From Paenibacillus tianmuensis (GTDB taxonomy: Bacteria > Bacillota > Bacilli > Paenibacillales > NBRC-103111): 50,659 bases of DNA. Location of the stretch: assembly GCF_900100345.1 (NCBI RefSeq), contig NZ_FMTT01000005.1:1-50659 (forward strand), written 5' to 3'. The notes beneath the pieces were generated by a model. The model saw only the letters and a list, made by a program, of their open reading frames with translations, was not told where the DNA came from and ran no database searches. Below are positions 33,495 to 41,427 of the stretch, one piece after another. The translations under genes were made by a program, and so were the position numbers. Numbering within the stretch: position 1 is the first letter of the stretch; every line of letters begins with the position of its first letter.

Positions 33495-34445
33495 ATGAGA
33501 GATTTCCGATGGGCGCATTTGCAGCCGCATATTGAAGGAGGGGTGAACGAGCAGCCGGAGCCGGAGCAAGAAGCGCTGGATTGGGGCGAGCAGGAATGGG
33601 GAACACACCGGTACCACGTCAACCGGCTTGTAGAGGACTCCGTATCGCTGCTGTCGATGCCGGAGAAAGCCGTCGTACTGGGAGCGGGGAATCACGGCGA
33701 TGTCGGCCTGCCTCGGCTTTCCGTCCATTTTCAGCAGGTAACCGCGCTGGATACGGAAGACAATATGCTGCAGGAATGGCTCGATTCGGCCGGAGGAATG
33801 ACTAACAACCGGGTCCGTTCTTTAACGCGAATCGACTATACCCGGCTGGACCAAATTTCCTTCTACGAAACGTTTGAGGAGCTGCTGGCGGAAGGTAAGC
33901 CTGCCGGGGAAATAACGGATTACTTGAGGGACTGCGCGTTTCGCGTGCGCGGGCTGGAGGCGATGCCTCATTTGAAAAAAACGTTTTCGCTCGTCGTTTC
34001 CTCGGGTGTACATACGCAATTGTTTTATCCGGATGCGCTCATGCAATTTTACGGTTATATGGAGAAATACAATGAAAATGAAACCCGGCAAATTGTCGAG
34101 GCGCTGGGATCCCTTCGGAACAGCCTGATATCGGATTATAACCGGATGCTCCTGTCGCTTGTAAAACCCGATGGCCGGGTGTCGGTATGGACGGATATGA
34201 TTATGCTGGACGAGGACAAGCAGTGGATCGCCGAGGAGTTGGACCGGCGGCGAACCGATAAGGAGAGGACGAGCTTTTTGTTCGAAGCGTTCGGACAGTA
34301 CGGGATCGAAGCGGCTGTGCTGGGCCTCAAGGATCTACATGACTGCCTTCGCCCCGAGCAATTGTTGTTCCGCAGTTGGGTCGGTTATACCGATTCCGGC
34401 AAAACATATTTGATCGCCGGGTTATCTGGCCGGCTCCGCCCGTAG
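33495..34445 (+). CDS. Class I SAM-dependent methyltransferase-like protein
   Basis: A 316-aa cytoplasmic protein. A motif I-like nucleotide loop is visible (AVVLGAGNHGDVGLP, residues about 62-76) followed by an acidic strand end (VTALDTED), and the segment FSLVVSSGVHTQLFYPD resembles the motif IV region. The C-terminal half, with LFRSWVGYTDSGKTYLIAGL at the end, fits the closing strands of the fold. The methyl acceptor is unknown. AGAGGGGAC precedes ATG 33495. TATAAT at 33450-33455 with TTATCC 17 bases upstream is a likely promoter. Its last 24 bases overlap the convergent PilZ gene. Confidence 0.65.
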   Translation: MRDFRWAHLQPHIEGGVNEQPEPEQEALDWGEQEWGTHRYHVNRLVEDSVSLLSMPEKAVVLGAGNHGDVGLPRLSVHFQQVTALDTEDNMLQEWLDSAGGMTNNRVRSLTRIDYTRLDQISFYETFEELLAEGKPAGEITDYLRDCAFRVRGLEAMPHLKKTFSLVVSSGVHTQLFYPDALMQFYGYMEKYNENETRQIVEALGSLRNSLISDYNRMLLSLVKPDGRVSVWTDMIMLDEDKQWIAEELDRRRTDKERTSFLFEAFGQYGIEAAVLGLKDLHDCLRPEQLLFRSWVGYTDSGKTYLIAGLSGRLRP

Positions 34446-34874
34446 TATTCCGAATTCGGCCAGCTCTTTTTCGGTACAGAAACTGCATTGCGAGATGACG
34501 GTGGTTTTGCGAAGCTTGATTGCTAATTGATTGAGCATGCTGGTCAATGCCGCCGTCTCCGTTTCGTTATGCGAAAACTGAATGCAATATTCCGGATGAC
34601 CGGTTTCCGTCTGCCCGGAGCGCACAAGCATCCCCAGCGCCCGGTATTCTTTGGCCAGAGCGGCGAATTTCAGCTCGATCAATAAACGGCTTTCATCCGG
34701 AAGTGGGTCTGCGGTAAAAAAGCGGGCCCCACCGGCGCTAAGGTCCAGCAAGGCGGCTTTCCTCGTTTTGAATTCCGGCTCAAGATCGGCCATTCCGATA
34801 ATTTTCAATTCCGCGCATAGCGGCTGTTGAAAGCGCAAACGAAAAAAGCTGCGCTTGTTTTTTTCCATACTCAT
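34422..34874 (-). CDS. PilZ-domain protein (c-di-GMP receptor)
   Basis: A 150-aa protein. The c-di-GMP-binding elements are present: Arg-rich RSFFRLRF near the N-terminus (RxxxR) and DLSAGGARF near residue 44 (D/NxSxxG). The remainder is a PilZ beta barrel followed by a C-terminal helix and two Cys (CSFC). It could relay c-di-GMP to motility or matrix functions; a GGDEF-containing kinase lies 3 kb downstream. AAAGGA precedes the start; ATG 34868 is an alternative. It overlaps the convergent methyltransferase-like gene by 24 bases. Confidence 0.82.
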   Translation of the reverse strand: MSMEKNKRSFFRLRFQQPLCAELKIIGMADLEPEFKTRKAALLDLSAGGARFFTADPLPDESRLLIELKFAALAKEYRALGMLVRSGQTETGHPEYCIQFSHNETETAALTSMLNQLAIKLRKTTVISQCSFCTEKELAEFGILRAEPAR

Positions 34875-34925
34875 CTCAAACAGTCCTTTGCAGCAGGGTG
34901 AAGAGGCAAATTAACGTTTACTATA

Positions 34926-35102
34926 CTAGGGCGGGCTTGGGTTAAGTAACCGCTTTCCAGTAAAAAGCCGCTCAAGAATAGAGCGGCGGTGAATACTAAT
35001 GTTGTGATACTTGCTGTGCAGAACGGCGCTGTTTCCGATAATCTCAATCCTGTCGATCTCGCTTCGTACCGGCGAGTCGTCAGGTGAGGGAGGGTTTCTC
35101 AT
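34926..35102 (-). CDS. Small hypothetical protein (58 aa)
   Basis: A frame beginning MRNPPSPDDSPVRSEIDRIE and containing IIGNSAVLHSKYHNISIHRR, which looks like a genuine beta/alpha protein, ending LLNPSPP. The ribosome site is weak. TATAAT lies upstream at 35138-35143 on the minus strand. No family recognised. It could extend to 35147. Confidence 0.4.
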   Translation of the reverse strand: MRNPPSPDDSPVRSEIDRIEIIGNSAVLHSKYHNISIHRRSILERLFTGKRLLNPSPP

Positions 35103-35213
35103 TCGAAGTGGTCCGCTCTTCCAAATTCGGATAAATCTATTATACAATAATGTCGTAAAAAGAACATTAAAACTTTGTTACACTGGTTGACACTCTTTAG
35201 GGAGCCGGGCCGG

Positions 35214-35362
35214 ATGACGCAGATTTTGAATTTGTTAGGATCGATTTCTGGGCGCTCGAGCTGGCTGTGCTGCTTTACGAATGGGTGGATTTGACGGAGA
35301 ACGGAAGATCAGCGATTTGGTCTGGGCACGGACCTGACTTGACTCGTAGAACAATATATTGA
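35214..35362 (+). pseudogene. Frameshifted small gene upstream of yfhH
   Basis: ATG 35214 has AGGGAG at 9 nt, but its frame stops after 26 codons. One base out of frame the region encodes a protein-like stretch (DFEFVRIDFWALELAVLLYE, then WVDLTENGRSAIWSGHGPDL) ending at TGA 35362. From the ATG to that stop the length is one base short of whole codons, so a single-base deletion near codon 3 would restore a 49-aa protein. A sequencing error is possible. Family unknown. Confidence 0.45.
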
Positions 35363-35377
35363 AACGGAGAATCGCGG

Positions 35378-35671
35378 ATGAAAAAATTATACAGCCAAAT
35401 GACGTTAGCCGAATTGGAACAGGAAATGAAGAGCCTGCGAGAGGAGCTGGACCGGGCGGAATTTCCAAGCCAGCGCTCCGTGATCGAGCGCAAATATTAT
35501 ACGGCGCAGGCTTATACGCTCGATCCGTCCAATTTTCCGCCAGGGGTGTACAAGGTGGAGCATGTGCAGCTCCCGTTTATTTTAAGCTATGTGAACGGTA
35601 TTATGGCTTGGGGGACATTAGGGGAAGAGCCGGATGCCAGCTTCCCGATTTCTATGCTGACCCGGCTCTAA
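35378..35671 (+). CDS. YfhH-like protein (DUF1811)
   Basis: A 97-aa protein: KKLYSQMTLAELEQEMKSLR at the start, ERKYYTAQAYTLDPSNFPPG in the middle and FILSYVNGIMAWGTLGEEPD near the end, matching Bacillus YfhH in pattern and length. The role is not established. CGGAG precedes the ATG. Its stop overlaps the convergent fnr stop. Confidence 0.8.
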   Translation: MKKLYSQMTLAELEQEMKSLREELDRAEFPSQRSVIERKYYTAQAYTLDPSNFPPGVYKVEHVQLPFILSYVNGIMAWGTLGEEPDASFPISMLTRL

Positions 35672-36390
35672 ATGCGACACATATCTACCGGACAATTCTC
35701 ACATTGGCAGATGTCGCGGAGATAAGACAATTCTTTAACAACGATGTAATTGTTTTCCATAGCAATAATGTTGCCACGTTTCAGATCGCCGAGCATCCGG
35801 TTGACACTCTCCCGGGTTGCGCCGATCATGTCGGCAAGCTCGCTGTTCGTAAGCTTTTTGGTGATGACGATTTCCGATCCGTGATTTTTACCGTACGTAT
35901 TGCACAGCCGGATCAACGTCGAGCAGAGAGCGCCGGGCTTGCCGAACATCATGAGATCGCGGAATTTCGTTTGGGTCATCCGATGCATAAGTCCCATCCA
36001 CTTCATGAACTCGACGGCAAGATCCCCGTGCTGCCACAGCAGGACCTCCAAATCTTTTTGCTGGATGACCCCGATGATGGAGTTTTCCATGACCTCGGCA
36101 TTAAAGCTGTGAACGGAGTTTTGAAAAGGATCGACCTGTCCGAACAAGTCTCCGGTATTATAGACATAAAGGATGAAGCTTTTCCCTTCATCGCTAGCTT
36201 TCGTAATTTTCACTTGACCGCGTTTTAAAAAGTACAGCTTATCGGCTGTATCGCCTTCCCAGAACAAATGATTCCCGGCTTCGGCTCTCATTTCATACAT
36301 GATTTCCTTAAGCTTCGTTAAGCTTTCTTCCGTAAAGCAATCTGAGTTGGCCACTTGGCTGACCGGTTTTCGTTGTAGCGTATCCGTCAT
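35668..36390 (-). CDS. fnr: Fnr, anaerobic Crp/Fnr-family regulator with C-terminal Fe-S cluster
   Basis: A 240-aa regulator: cyclic-nucleotide-like beta barrel (about 20-120), dimer helix, and HTH near 180-205 (ELADMIGATRESVNRM). C-terminal Cys230, Cys233 and Cys238 (CxxC-x4-C), with Asp145, match the cluster ligands of Bacillus subtilis Fnr, so oxygen sensing through a [4Fe-4S] cluster is expected. ATG 36390 follows GGAGGT at 7 nt; the frame extends to 36450 without a site. A perfect TGTGA-N6-TCACA site lies upstream (36474-36489), about 41 bases before a plausible start point, so it probably activates itself. The divergent neighbour is a MobA-like gene. Confidence 0.9.
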   Translation of the reverse strand: MTDTLQRKPVSQVANSDCFTEESLTKLKEIMYEMRAEAGNHLFWEGDTADKLYFLKRGQVKITKASDEGKSFILYVYNTGDLFGQVDPFQNSVHSFNAEVMENSIIGVIQQKDLEVLLWQHGDLAVEFMKWMGLMHRMTQTKFRDLMMFGKPGALCSTLIRLCNTYGKNHGSEIVITKKLTNSELADMIGATRESVNRMLGDLKRGNIIAMENNYIVVKELSYLRDICQCENCPVDMCRI

Positions 36391-36473
36391 GGTACATACC
36401 TCCGGCGTCGGTCTGGTTAAGACCTCTGTAGGTTTTGTTGTATCTAACATACCCTATTCTATCGGATTTGTGA

Positions 36474-36489
36474 TGTGATTTGCATCACA
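36474..36489. promoter_or_regulatory. FNR binding site 1 (perfect palindrome)
   Basis: TGTGATTTGCATCACA matches TGTGA-N6-TCACA exactly. It lies between fnr (minus) and the MobA-like gene (plus). With a TATGTT -10 at 36446-36451 on the minus strand its centre is near -41.5 of fnr; relative to the plus-strand promoter it is near -81.5. Confidence 0.75.
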
Positions 36490-36513
36490 CTTCTTGAAAT
36501 CTTCATATTTTTT

Positions 36514-36556
36514 TGTGATCTTTGTAACATGCAGCGCTTCGCCCGATGTGTATAGT
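36514..36556 (+). promoter_or_regulatory. FNR-type class II promoter of the MobA-like gene
   Basis: TGTGATCTTTGTAACA (36514-36529) matches TGTGA-N6-TCACA except one base. TATAGT (36551-36556) lies downstream with no good -35; a start point near 36563 puts the FNR site at -41.5, the class II position. Confidence 0.6.
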
Positions 36557-36595
36557 GAAGATAAGAATCACATTACATGGGGGAAGTGAAACGTT

Positions 36596-37228
36596 ATGAT
36601 GACCGGAGTATTATTGGCGGGCGGTCACCCGAGGCGGATTGAAGGCCGGCCCGCGGAACTGTTGGTTTTGGCTGGTGAAACGGTCGTAGCGAAGCAAATC
36701 CGCGAAATGCTCACGATCTGCGGAGAAGTCATTATTGTAACGAACGAGCCCAAAATTTTTCTTGAACATGTCCCCCGGTCCGTACGCATCATTACGGATT
36801 TTTACCCGGGCCGCGGACCTCTCGGCGGGCTTCATGCGGCGCTCACCCTTTCGAGATACCCGGAGCTTTGGGTAACCGGCGGGGCCATGCCGTTCATTTC
36901 GGCAAGAGCAGCCTCTTTCCTGGCGGAGCACCGGAGCGTCTTCGGCTATGATGCCGTGCTGCCAGAAGTATCGGGACGGCCCGAGCCTTTGCATGGCATA
37001 TACCGCCAAAGCTGTCTCACGGCATTGATGCCGCTGCTGGAATCGGGAAGCGACGTACAGCCGGGCTGGATGACGTTCCTGCGCAAGCTTCGTTGGGGCT
37101 GCGTCGAAGCGGATATGCTTCGCAAGCAAAATTTTGGGGATGCGTTTACATTTCGAATTAAAACAGAAAGGCAGTATTCGGAAGCGGTTTCGCGGGCGCA
37201 AGCGCAGCTCCGAAGCGTATATCGATAA
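36596..37228 (+). CDS. Divergent MobA-like nucleotidyltransferase
   Basis: A 210-aa member of the MobA/NTP-transferase fold, normally adding GMP to molybdenum cofactor. The opening TGVLLAGGHPRRIEGRPAEL keeps the LAGG strand-loop but lacks the usual S-x-RMG and Lys; PGRGPLGGLHAAL (71-83) is canonical; VTGGAMPFIS (93-102) has Ala98 where the Mg-binding Asp of CDMPF is expected. Catalysis by the standard mechanism is therefore doubtful. The strong FNR-type promoter and position opposite fnr fit a link to anaerobic nitrate respiration, which needs this cofactor. GGGGGAAG precedes the ATG. Confidence 0.72.
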   Translation: MMTGVLLAGGHPRRIEGRPAELLVLAGETVVAKQIREMLTICGEVIIVTNEPKIFLEHVPRSVRIITDFYPGRGPLGGLHAALTLSRYPELWVTGGAMPFISARAASFLAEHRSVFGYDAVLPEVSGRPEPLHGIYRQSCLTALMPLLESGSDVQPGWMTFLRKLRWGCVEADMLRKQNFGDAFTFRIKTERQYSEAVSRAQAQLRSVYR

Positions 37229-37258
37229 AAAAGGCGGAGCTTCTCCGTCTTTTTATTT
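37229..37258 (+). terminator. Terminator after the MobA-like gene
   Basis: AAGGCGGAG pairs with CTCCGTCTT, followed by TTTATTTT. Confidence 0.82.
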
Positions 37259-37345
37259 TGCCGGTTTGTGCTGGAAGCTATGGAAATGAAAAGCCAAGTA
37301 TAGGAACGGCGGCGGATTACGATGCTAAGCCTGAGGTGATGGCTG

Positions 37346-37876
37346 ATGAATCGGGCGTTATGGACGTCCCTTGCCGCGATAGGTACGGCACAAGCGCTAA
37401 AACTACCCGACCGGTTCCGTCAGAACGGGCGCTTCGAGTGGGAGGACCTGGTTCGGACCGGCGGCATGCCGAGCTCGCATTCGGCCGGAGTCGTATCGCT
37501 CGCGACTTATGTCGGGCTTAAGAACGGCGCTTCCTCCATCTCGTTCTCGCTTGCTGCCTTGCTGAGTCTGATCGTGATGTATGACGCCATGGGAATTCGC
37601 CGTCATGCCGGCATGATTGCTTCGGAGGTAAACCAATTGGAGGATGTGCTCGTTAAATTAACGGAGCAGCATCCTCCACATGTGCATCGCAAAGACAAGG
37701 AGCTGGAAGAGCGGTTGGGCCATCTGCCGGAAGAGGTATTGGGCGGGGCAGTCATTGGGGCCGCAATCGGTTGGCTCAGCTATGTGACGGAATTTCCAAG
37801 GCATCGCGGGAGGAAAGCTTGGGTCTCGTTTATACGGAAATCGTTGTACACGCTGAGTCCCCGCACGGTTCAATAA
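37346..37876 (+). CDS. Divergent PAP2-family membrane protein (YuiD type)
   Basis: A 176-aa protein with PAP2-like motifs GGMPSSHSAGV (residues about 39-49) and DAMGIRRHAG (about 79-88), and hydrophobic segments around 45-78 and 130-150. Family members are membrane phosphatase relatives of unknown substrate. The C-terminal half is basic. GAGGTGAT precedes the ATG. Its last 47 bases overlap the convergent histidine kinase gene. Confidence 0.8.
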   Translation: MNRALWTSLAAIGTAQALKLPDRFRQNGRFEWEDLVRTGGMPSSHSAGVVSLATYVGLKNGASSISFSLAALLSLIVMYDAMGIRRHAGMIASEVNQLEDVLVKLTEQHPPHVHRKDKELEERLGHLPEEVLGGAVIGAAIGWLSYVTEFPRHRGRKAWVSFIRKSLYTLSPRTVQ

Positions 37877-39470
37877 GCTCGTTCGTCCCGGACGTCGGTA
37901 AAGTAATCGTAAATTTGGTGCCTTCGTCCGGCACGCTCTCTACCTCAATGGTCCCTTCATGATCCTGAACGATTTTATGACAGATGGATAAGCCCAGACC
38001 TGTTCCGGAATCTTTGGTCGTATAGAACGGGATAAAAATTTTATCCAGCTCCGACTCGGGAATACCTTTGCCGGTATCGGAAATTTCAATCACGGCATGG
38101 GGGCCCGCGGCAAACAGCCGGATTCTTACGATGCCTTGTTCGGGCATCGCTTCAAAGGCGTTTTTTACCAGATTCAACAGCAACTGAAGCATTTTATCTT
38201 GATCCATCAGCATATGAATATCCCGTTCGTCGTGTTCGAACCTGACTTGATGTCCGAGTCGCGTCGTCTCTGAATCCAGTAGCGAGAGAACCCGGTAAAT
38301 ACACCCTCGAATGGACTGAATTTTATACTGGGTGACATGAGGCTTGGAAAATTGCAAAAATTCGGCGGTCAGCATACTCATCCGGTTAATTTCGTCCATA
38401 ATCAGCTCATACCATGGCTCAACGTTGTAATCCCCGGCTTTGGATAACTGCAGAAACCCCTTGATCGTCGTCAGCGGATTGCGGATTTCATGCGCCATGC
38501 CCGAAGCCAGTTCGCCGACGACGCGAAGCTTCTCCGACCGCAGCATATGCTCCTCGCGTTTCAGCCAGCTTTCCCGCTTCATCATATACAGCCCGTGCTC
38601 GGCGACAACGATCAGATCGTCCTTGGTCACCCCATCCCGCGAATAACAGGCCATACCGAAATTGATTTCGATGCCGGTCAGCTTAGGAAATTCGGAGGCG
38701 AGCAGCTGTGTAACGCCATTGACCGTTTGCTGCATGTCGTCTGATCGAAGCACGATCGCAAATTCGTCTCCGCCATAGCGGGATATCAACAAAGCGTCGG
38801 GGAACATGATGCGCAGCAGCTCAGCCGCTTGCCGCAAAATTTTGTTCACTCCCTGAACACCGTTTGTCGTGTTCAAGGATTTGAGATCCTTGCAGTCGAT
38901 GAGCACGAGGATGACGGGCTCTTTTTGCTTAACGAGCTGCTCCATTTGTTTATGAAATTCCTGAAAATTATATAGGCCTGTTAGCGAATCGTGAGTACTC
39001 AGATGCTTCTTCTCCTTGGTAAGCAGCTGTTTCTGCCGCTCAATATCATAAATGTATTTGCGGAACATAAAAGCAAGCAGCAGGCAAGTTCCCGCCGTAA
39101 ACAAACCATCGATCAGCGCGCTCCAGCTGAAGGAACGGCCGGCCGTCGAAATGAGAGCGGAAACCAGCGTCAGGGCCGCATTGGTGCTAACCGCATAGCG
39201 AAAAGGAACCGTTCCGTAAAATAGCTTGCACATGTGCAACAAGTAAAGCGGAAAGCACCAGTCGCTCAAGCTTGCGGCATGGAACGCGACGAGAAGACTG
39301 AGTTGGACGGCAAGCTGCGCCGGTATGAACGCAAGAACGGAACGGATATGTGTGAGTGCGTAGCCAAGGGATGCGAGAACAAGCAGCAGCGGACTTGAGG
39401 CCTGATCGTGATAGAGGGAGGAAGCGCAAACCAAACCGGTATAAATGAGGAAGATCCAGCTACCTTTCAT
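37830..39470 (-). CDS. Membrane GGDEF-histidine kinase fusion
   Basis: A 546-aa protein. Five or six hydrophobic segments fill residues 1-138; a GGDEF domain follows (about 155-300) with YGGDEF at 232-237 intact, though the upstream metal/substrate loop reads LIDCKDLKSLN rather than DIDxFKxIND. Then comes a HisKA domain (H327 in AHEIRNPL) and a HATPase domain (N436, DTGKG 465-469, GTGLGL 489-494). The kinase core looks complete, resembling sporulation-type kinases; no response regulator is adjacent. GGDEF normally makes c-di-GMP, so the protein could join c-di-GMP and phosphorelay signalling. Start ATG 39470 follows TTGGAG. Confidence 0.88.
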   Translation of the reverse strand: MKGSWIFLIYTGLVCASSLYHDQASSPLLLVLASLGYALTHIRSVLAFIPAQLAVQLSLLVAFHAASLSDWCFPLYLLHMCKLFYGTVPFRYAVSTNAALTLVSALISTAGRSFSWSALIDGLFTAGTCLLLAFMFRKYIYDIERQKQLLTKEKKHLSTHDSLTGLYNFQEFHKQMEQLVKQKEPVILVLIDCKDLKSLNTTNGVQGVNKILRQAAELLRIMFPDALLISRYGGDEFAIVLRSDDMQQTVNGVTQLLASEFPKLTGIEINFGMACYSRDGVTKDDLIVVAEHGLYMMKRESWLKREEHMLRSEKLRVVGELASGMAHEIRNPLTTIKGFLQLSKAGDYNVEPWYELIMDEINRMSMLTAEFLQFSKPHVTQYKIQSIRGCIYRVLSLLDSETTRLGHQVRFEHDERDIHMLMDQDKMLQLLLNLVKNAFEAMPEQGIVRIRLFAAGPHAVIEISDTGKGIPESELDKIFIPFYTTKDSGTGLGLSICHKIVQDHEGTIEVESVPDEGTKFTITLPTSGTNELIEPCGDSACTTISV

Positions 39471-39589
39471 ATTGGAACTCCAACTCCCGACGGATCCGTG
39501 GATTTTATTAGTACTAAAGAAATTCTGTATCGGGAGATGGAATTCCTGCTTGAAATCCCAAATTCAGTAAAACTTTTTTGGGGGTTCAA

Positions 39590-39633
39590 AGAAAGAAAAC
39601 CAAGCAGAATCGCCTGTCGGGATGCGCTTGGTT
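39590..39633 (-). terminator. Terminator of the DUF3892-like gene
   Basis: On the minus strand AACCAAGC pairs with GCTTGGTT, followed by TTCTTTCTTTG. Confidence 0.7.
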
Positions 39634-39640
39634 CTCAGGT

Positions 39641-39874
39641 TTAAAATCCGGGCAGGTTATCGAGATTGTTGCTTGGATCTCCATCGGCGTTGGAACGCAA
39701 ATGTTCATCCCCGTCTCTTCCGCGGAATACGTTCACGTTCTCCAGCTGTCCGTTTTTGGCGAGCTGCTGCGCTTCCAAGTAATCGACCATTTGGCCGGAA
39801 GACAGCTTCAATTCTACGATGTCGCCGTCTCCGTTTTTGCGTACGGCTACGACTTGCTGTTTGTTTTGTTCCAT
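39641..39874 (-). CDS. DUF3892-like small protein (77 aa)
   Basis: ATG 39874 follows GGAGG at 7 nt. The product (KQQVVAVRKNGDGDIVELKL, then SSGQMVDYLEAQQLAKNGQL) has the beta-beta-alpha pattern of DUF3892 and an Asp/Asn-rich tail. Function unknown. It lies downstream of the metallo-beta-lactamase-fold gene on the same strand. Confidence 0.75.
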   Translation of the reverse strand: MEQNKQQVVAVRKNGDGDIVELKLSSGQMVDYLEAQQLAKNGQLENVNVFRGRDGDEHLRSNADGDPSNNLDNLPGF

Positions 39875-39918
39875 ATGGTATCGCCTCCACGGACTATCAT
39901 GCGCCGGATGAAGGCATA

Positions 39919-40662
39919 TTATACTTCGAACATGTACGTCTTGAACTGTTCGATAAACGTCATATCCCCAGTTTTGCCGATGAACTGAGGCATATCGTCG
40001 CCATAATGCATCAGCAGGGTCTTTTGCTGAATCGGCTTCGGCAGCGTTAGCAGCTCGTCCAAAGTGGCGTGAACGAGGCCGGGGGAATCCAGCTGACAAT
40101 CGTGCAAAAAAACGGTGCAGCCCTTATGATGAAGCTCATGCAGCAACGGACCGTTGAACCGGGTATCGGCGCTGAAGAAGATTTTGCCGTTAAGAAGGAC
40201 CGAATAGCATCGCTTGCCCGGGATGTGATCGGCCGGGAGGAGTTCGACCGTCAGACCGGGATGAAGGGCTGTCGGCGTATGTTCGCGAAGTGCAACGACC
40301 TTGAAGTAATCGTTAAGGGACGTAACGTTTTCCGCCAGATTCTCCAGTCCGCCGCGCAGCGATTGCTCCCAGAGGATCGTTTCCAGATGGGAGGATACGA
40401 GCAGCGGTATTTTTCTTTTAAACGTGTACATATAGCGAAAGGCGAGCTCTTCGAGTCCCCCAACATGGTCCGCGTGAATGTGGGAGATGAGTACCGCATC
40501 GATCTGATCCAGAGAGACGCCGAGCTCGTGCAGAGCTCTTGGTGCGGTATAACCGCAGTCGATTAACAGCGTGAAGCCGCCGGCATAAACCAAGGCATTA
40601 TTATTATAGTACGTTCTCGCAAAAGCGCTTCCCGTACCTATCATTTGAATTTGCAGACTCAC
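39919..40662 (-). CDS. Metallo-beta-lactamase-fold hydrolase (RNase Z-like)
   Basis: A 247-aa protein with the zinc motif SHIHADHVGG (about 64-73), an early strand with MIGTGSAFARTYYNNNALVY and a later SADTRF. The look is of the RNase Z/phosphodiesterase branch rather than lactamases. The substrate is unknown. GTG 40662 is chosen because GGAGG lies 6 nt upstream; the open frame reaches further without a site. It is divergent from the gene at 40848, and the DUF3892-like gene follows it. Confidence 0.82.
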   Translation of the reverse strand: MSLQIQMIGTGSAFARTYYNNNALVYAGGFTLLIDCGYTAPRALHELGVSLDQIDAVLISHIHADHVGGLEELAFRYMYTFKRKIPLLVSSHLETILWEQSLRGGLENLAENVTSLNDYFKVVALREHTPTALHPGLTVELLPADHIPGKRCYSVLLNGKIFFSADTRFNGPLLHELHHKGCTVFLHDCQLDSPGLVHATLDELLTLPKPIQQKTLLMHYGDDMPQFIGKTGDMTFIEQFKTYMFEV

Positions 40663-40781
40663 TTGGTTCCTCCGCTCGTTAAGGCTTCCAGCCGGATATG
40701 CTTTTAAATTTACCATGGTTATCTTATACGATTCAAGATGGGTTGTCACATTTTGGGTAAATTTAATACATCTTGGTCCTC

Positions 40782-40810
40782 TTGTAATAGGAACAAATGT
40801 TCTATATAAT
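40782..40810 (+). promoter_or_regulatory. Promoter with a LexA-like box in the spacer
   Basis: TTGTAA (40782-40787) and TATAAT (40805-40810) are 17 bases apart, and GAACAAATGTTC (40791-40802) fills the spacer. The core is the GAAC-N4-GTTC of Bacillus LexA boxes; the outer bases (G and T) deviate. The core is identical to that in the box at 30816. Confidence 0.6.
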
Positions 40811-40847
40811 AAAATCAAATCTTTATTAATCCGGCAGGTGAAGGAAC

Positions 40848-41195
40848 ATGCGGAATACGACAGTGGAACCGTGGGTGCATCAGTATGTCGTCACGCTTTA
40901 TTTGCTTAAGGTGCTTGAACGCGACCGGAAGCATGCCGAAGCGATGAAGCTATCCAGAATATGGGGAGGGCTTTTCGAACGGCTACTGTTATTGGCCGAG
41001 CGAGAGCATAACCATGTGAAGCAGCGGCTGCGGCGGGACGGCTGCCGTATCGTTCTGGAGGAAATGACCCCGGAGCGTCACTACCATGTCATGTATGTAT
41101 TCCAAGGCTACGAGTTTCACTGCTCCATGATGCCTGTCGTGCTAAAGGGCAAATGCGAAGAAAAGCTGCAGGAGCTCCTTAAGGGCGTGAGCTGA
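40848..41195 (+). CDS. Hypothetical protein, probably SOS-controlled (115 aa)
   Basis: A 115-aa mostly helical protein (TTVEPWVHQYVVTLYLLKVL near the start) followed by a beta-rich end (HYHVMYVFQGYEFHCSMMPV). It has His and Arg in plenty and no signal peptide. I do not recognise its family. AGGTGAAGGA precedes the ATG. The LexA-like box inside its promoter spacer suggests repression by LexA and induction by DNA damage. Confidence 0.7.
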   Translation: MRNTTVEPWVHQYVVTLYLLKVLERDRKHAEAMKLSRIWGGLFERLLLLAEREHNHVKQRLRRDGCRIVLEEMTPERHYHVMYVFQGYEFHCSMMPVVLKGKCEEKLQELLKGVS

Positions 41196-41427
41196 AATTT
41201 CCCGGGCAAGCGCACGAATCGTCGCGGCTCGCCTTGCGGGAGCATCGTTCGACAATGACGCCTTTGTTGGCATATTTTGTATAGGAAATGGAGAAAATCT
41301 TCTTCACACACAACATCTAGAGGGGCGCTTAAAAAAAACTGAAAGTTTTCTGGACGAAGCGCGCAACTCTTACCGCGCTATGGAGTATAAGATAGCAGAA
41401 CGAAGAACATGATGGAGGTTGCTGGAA

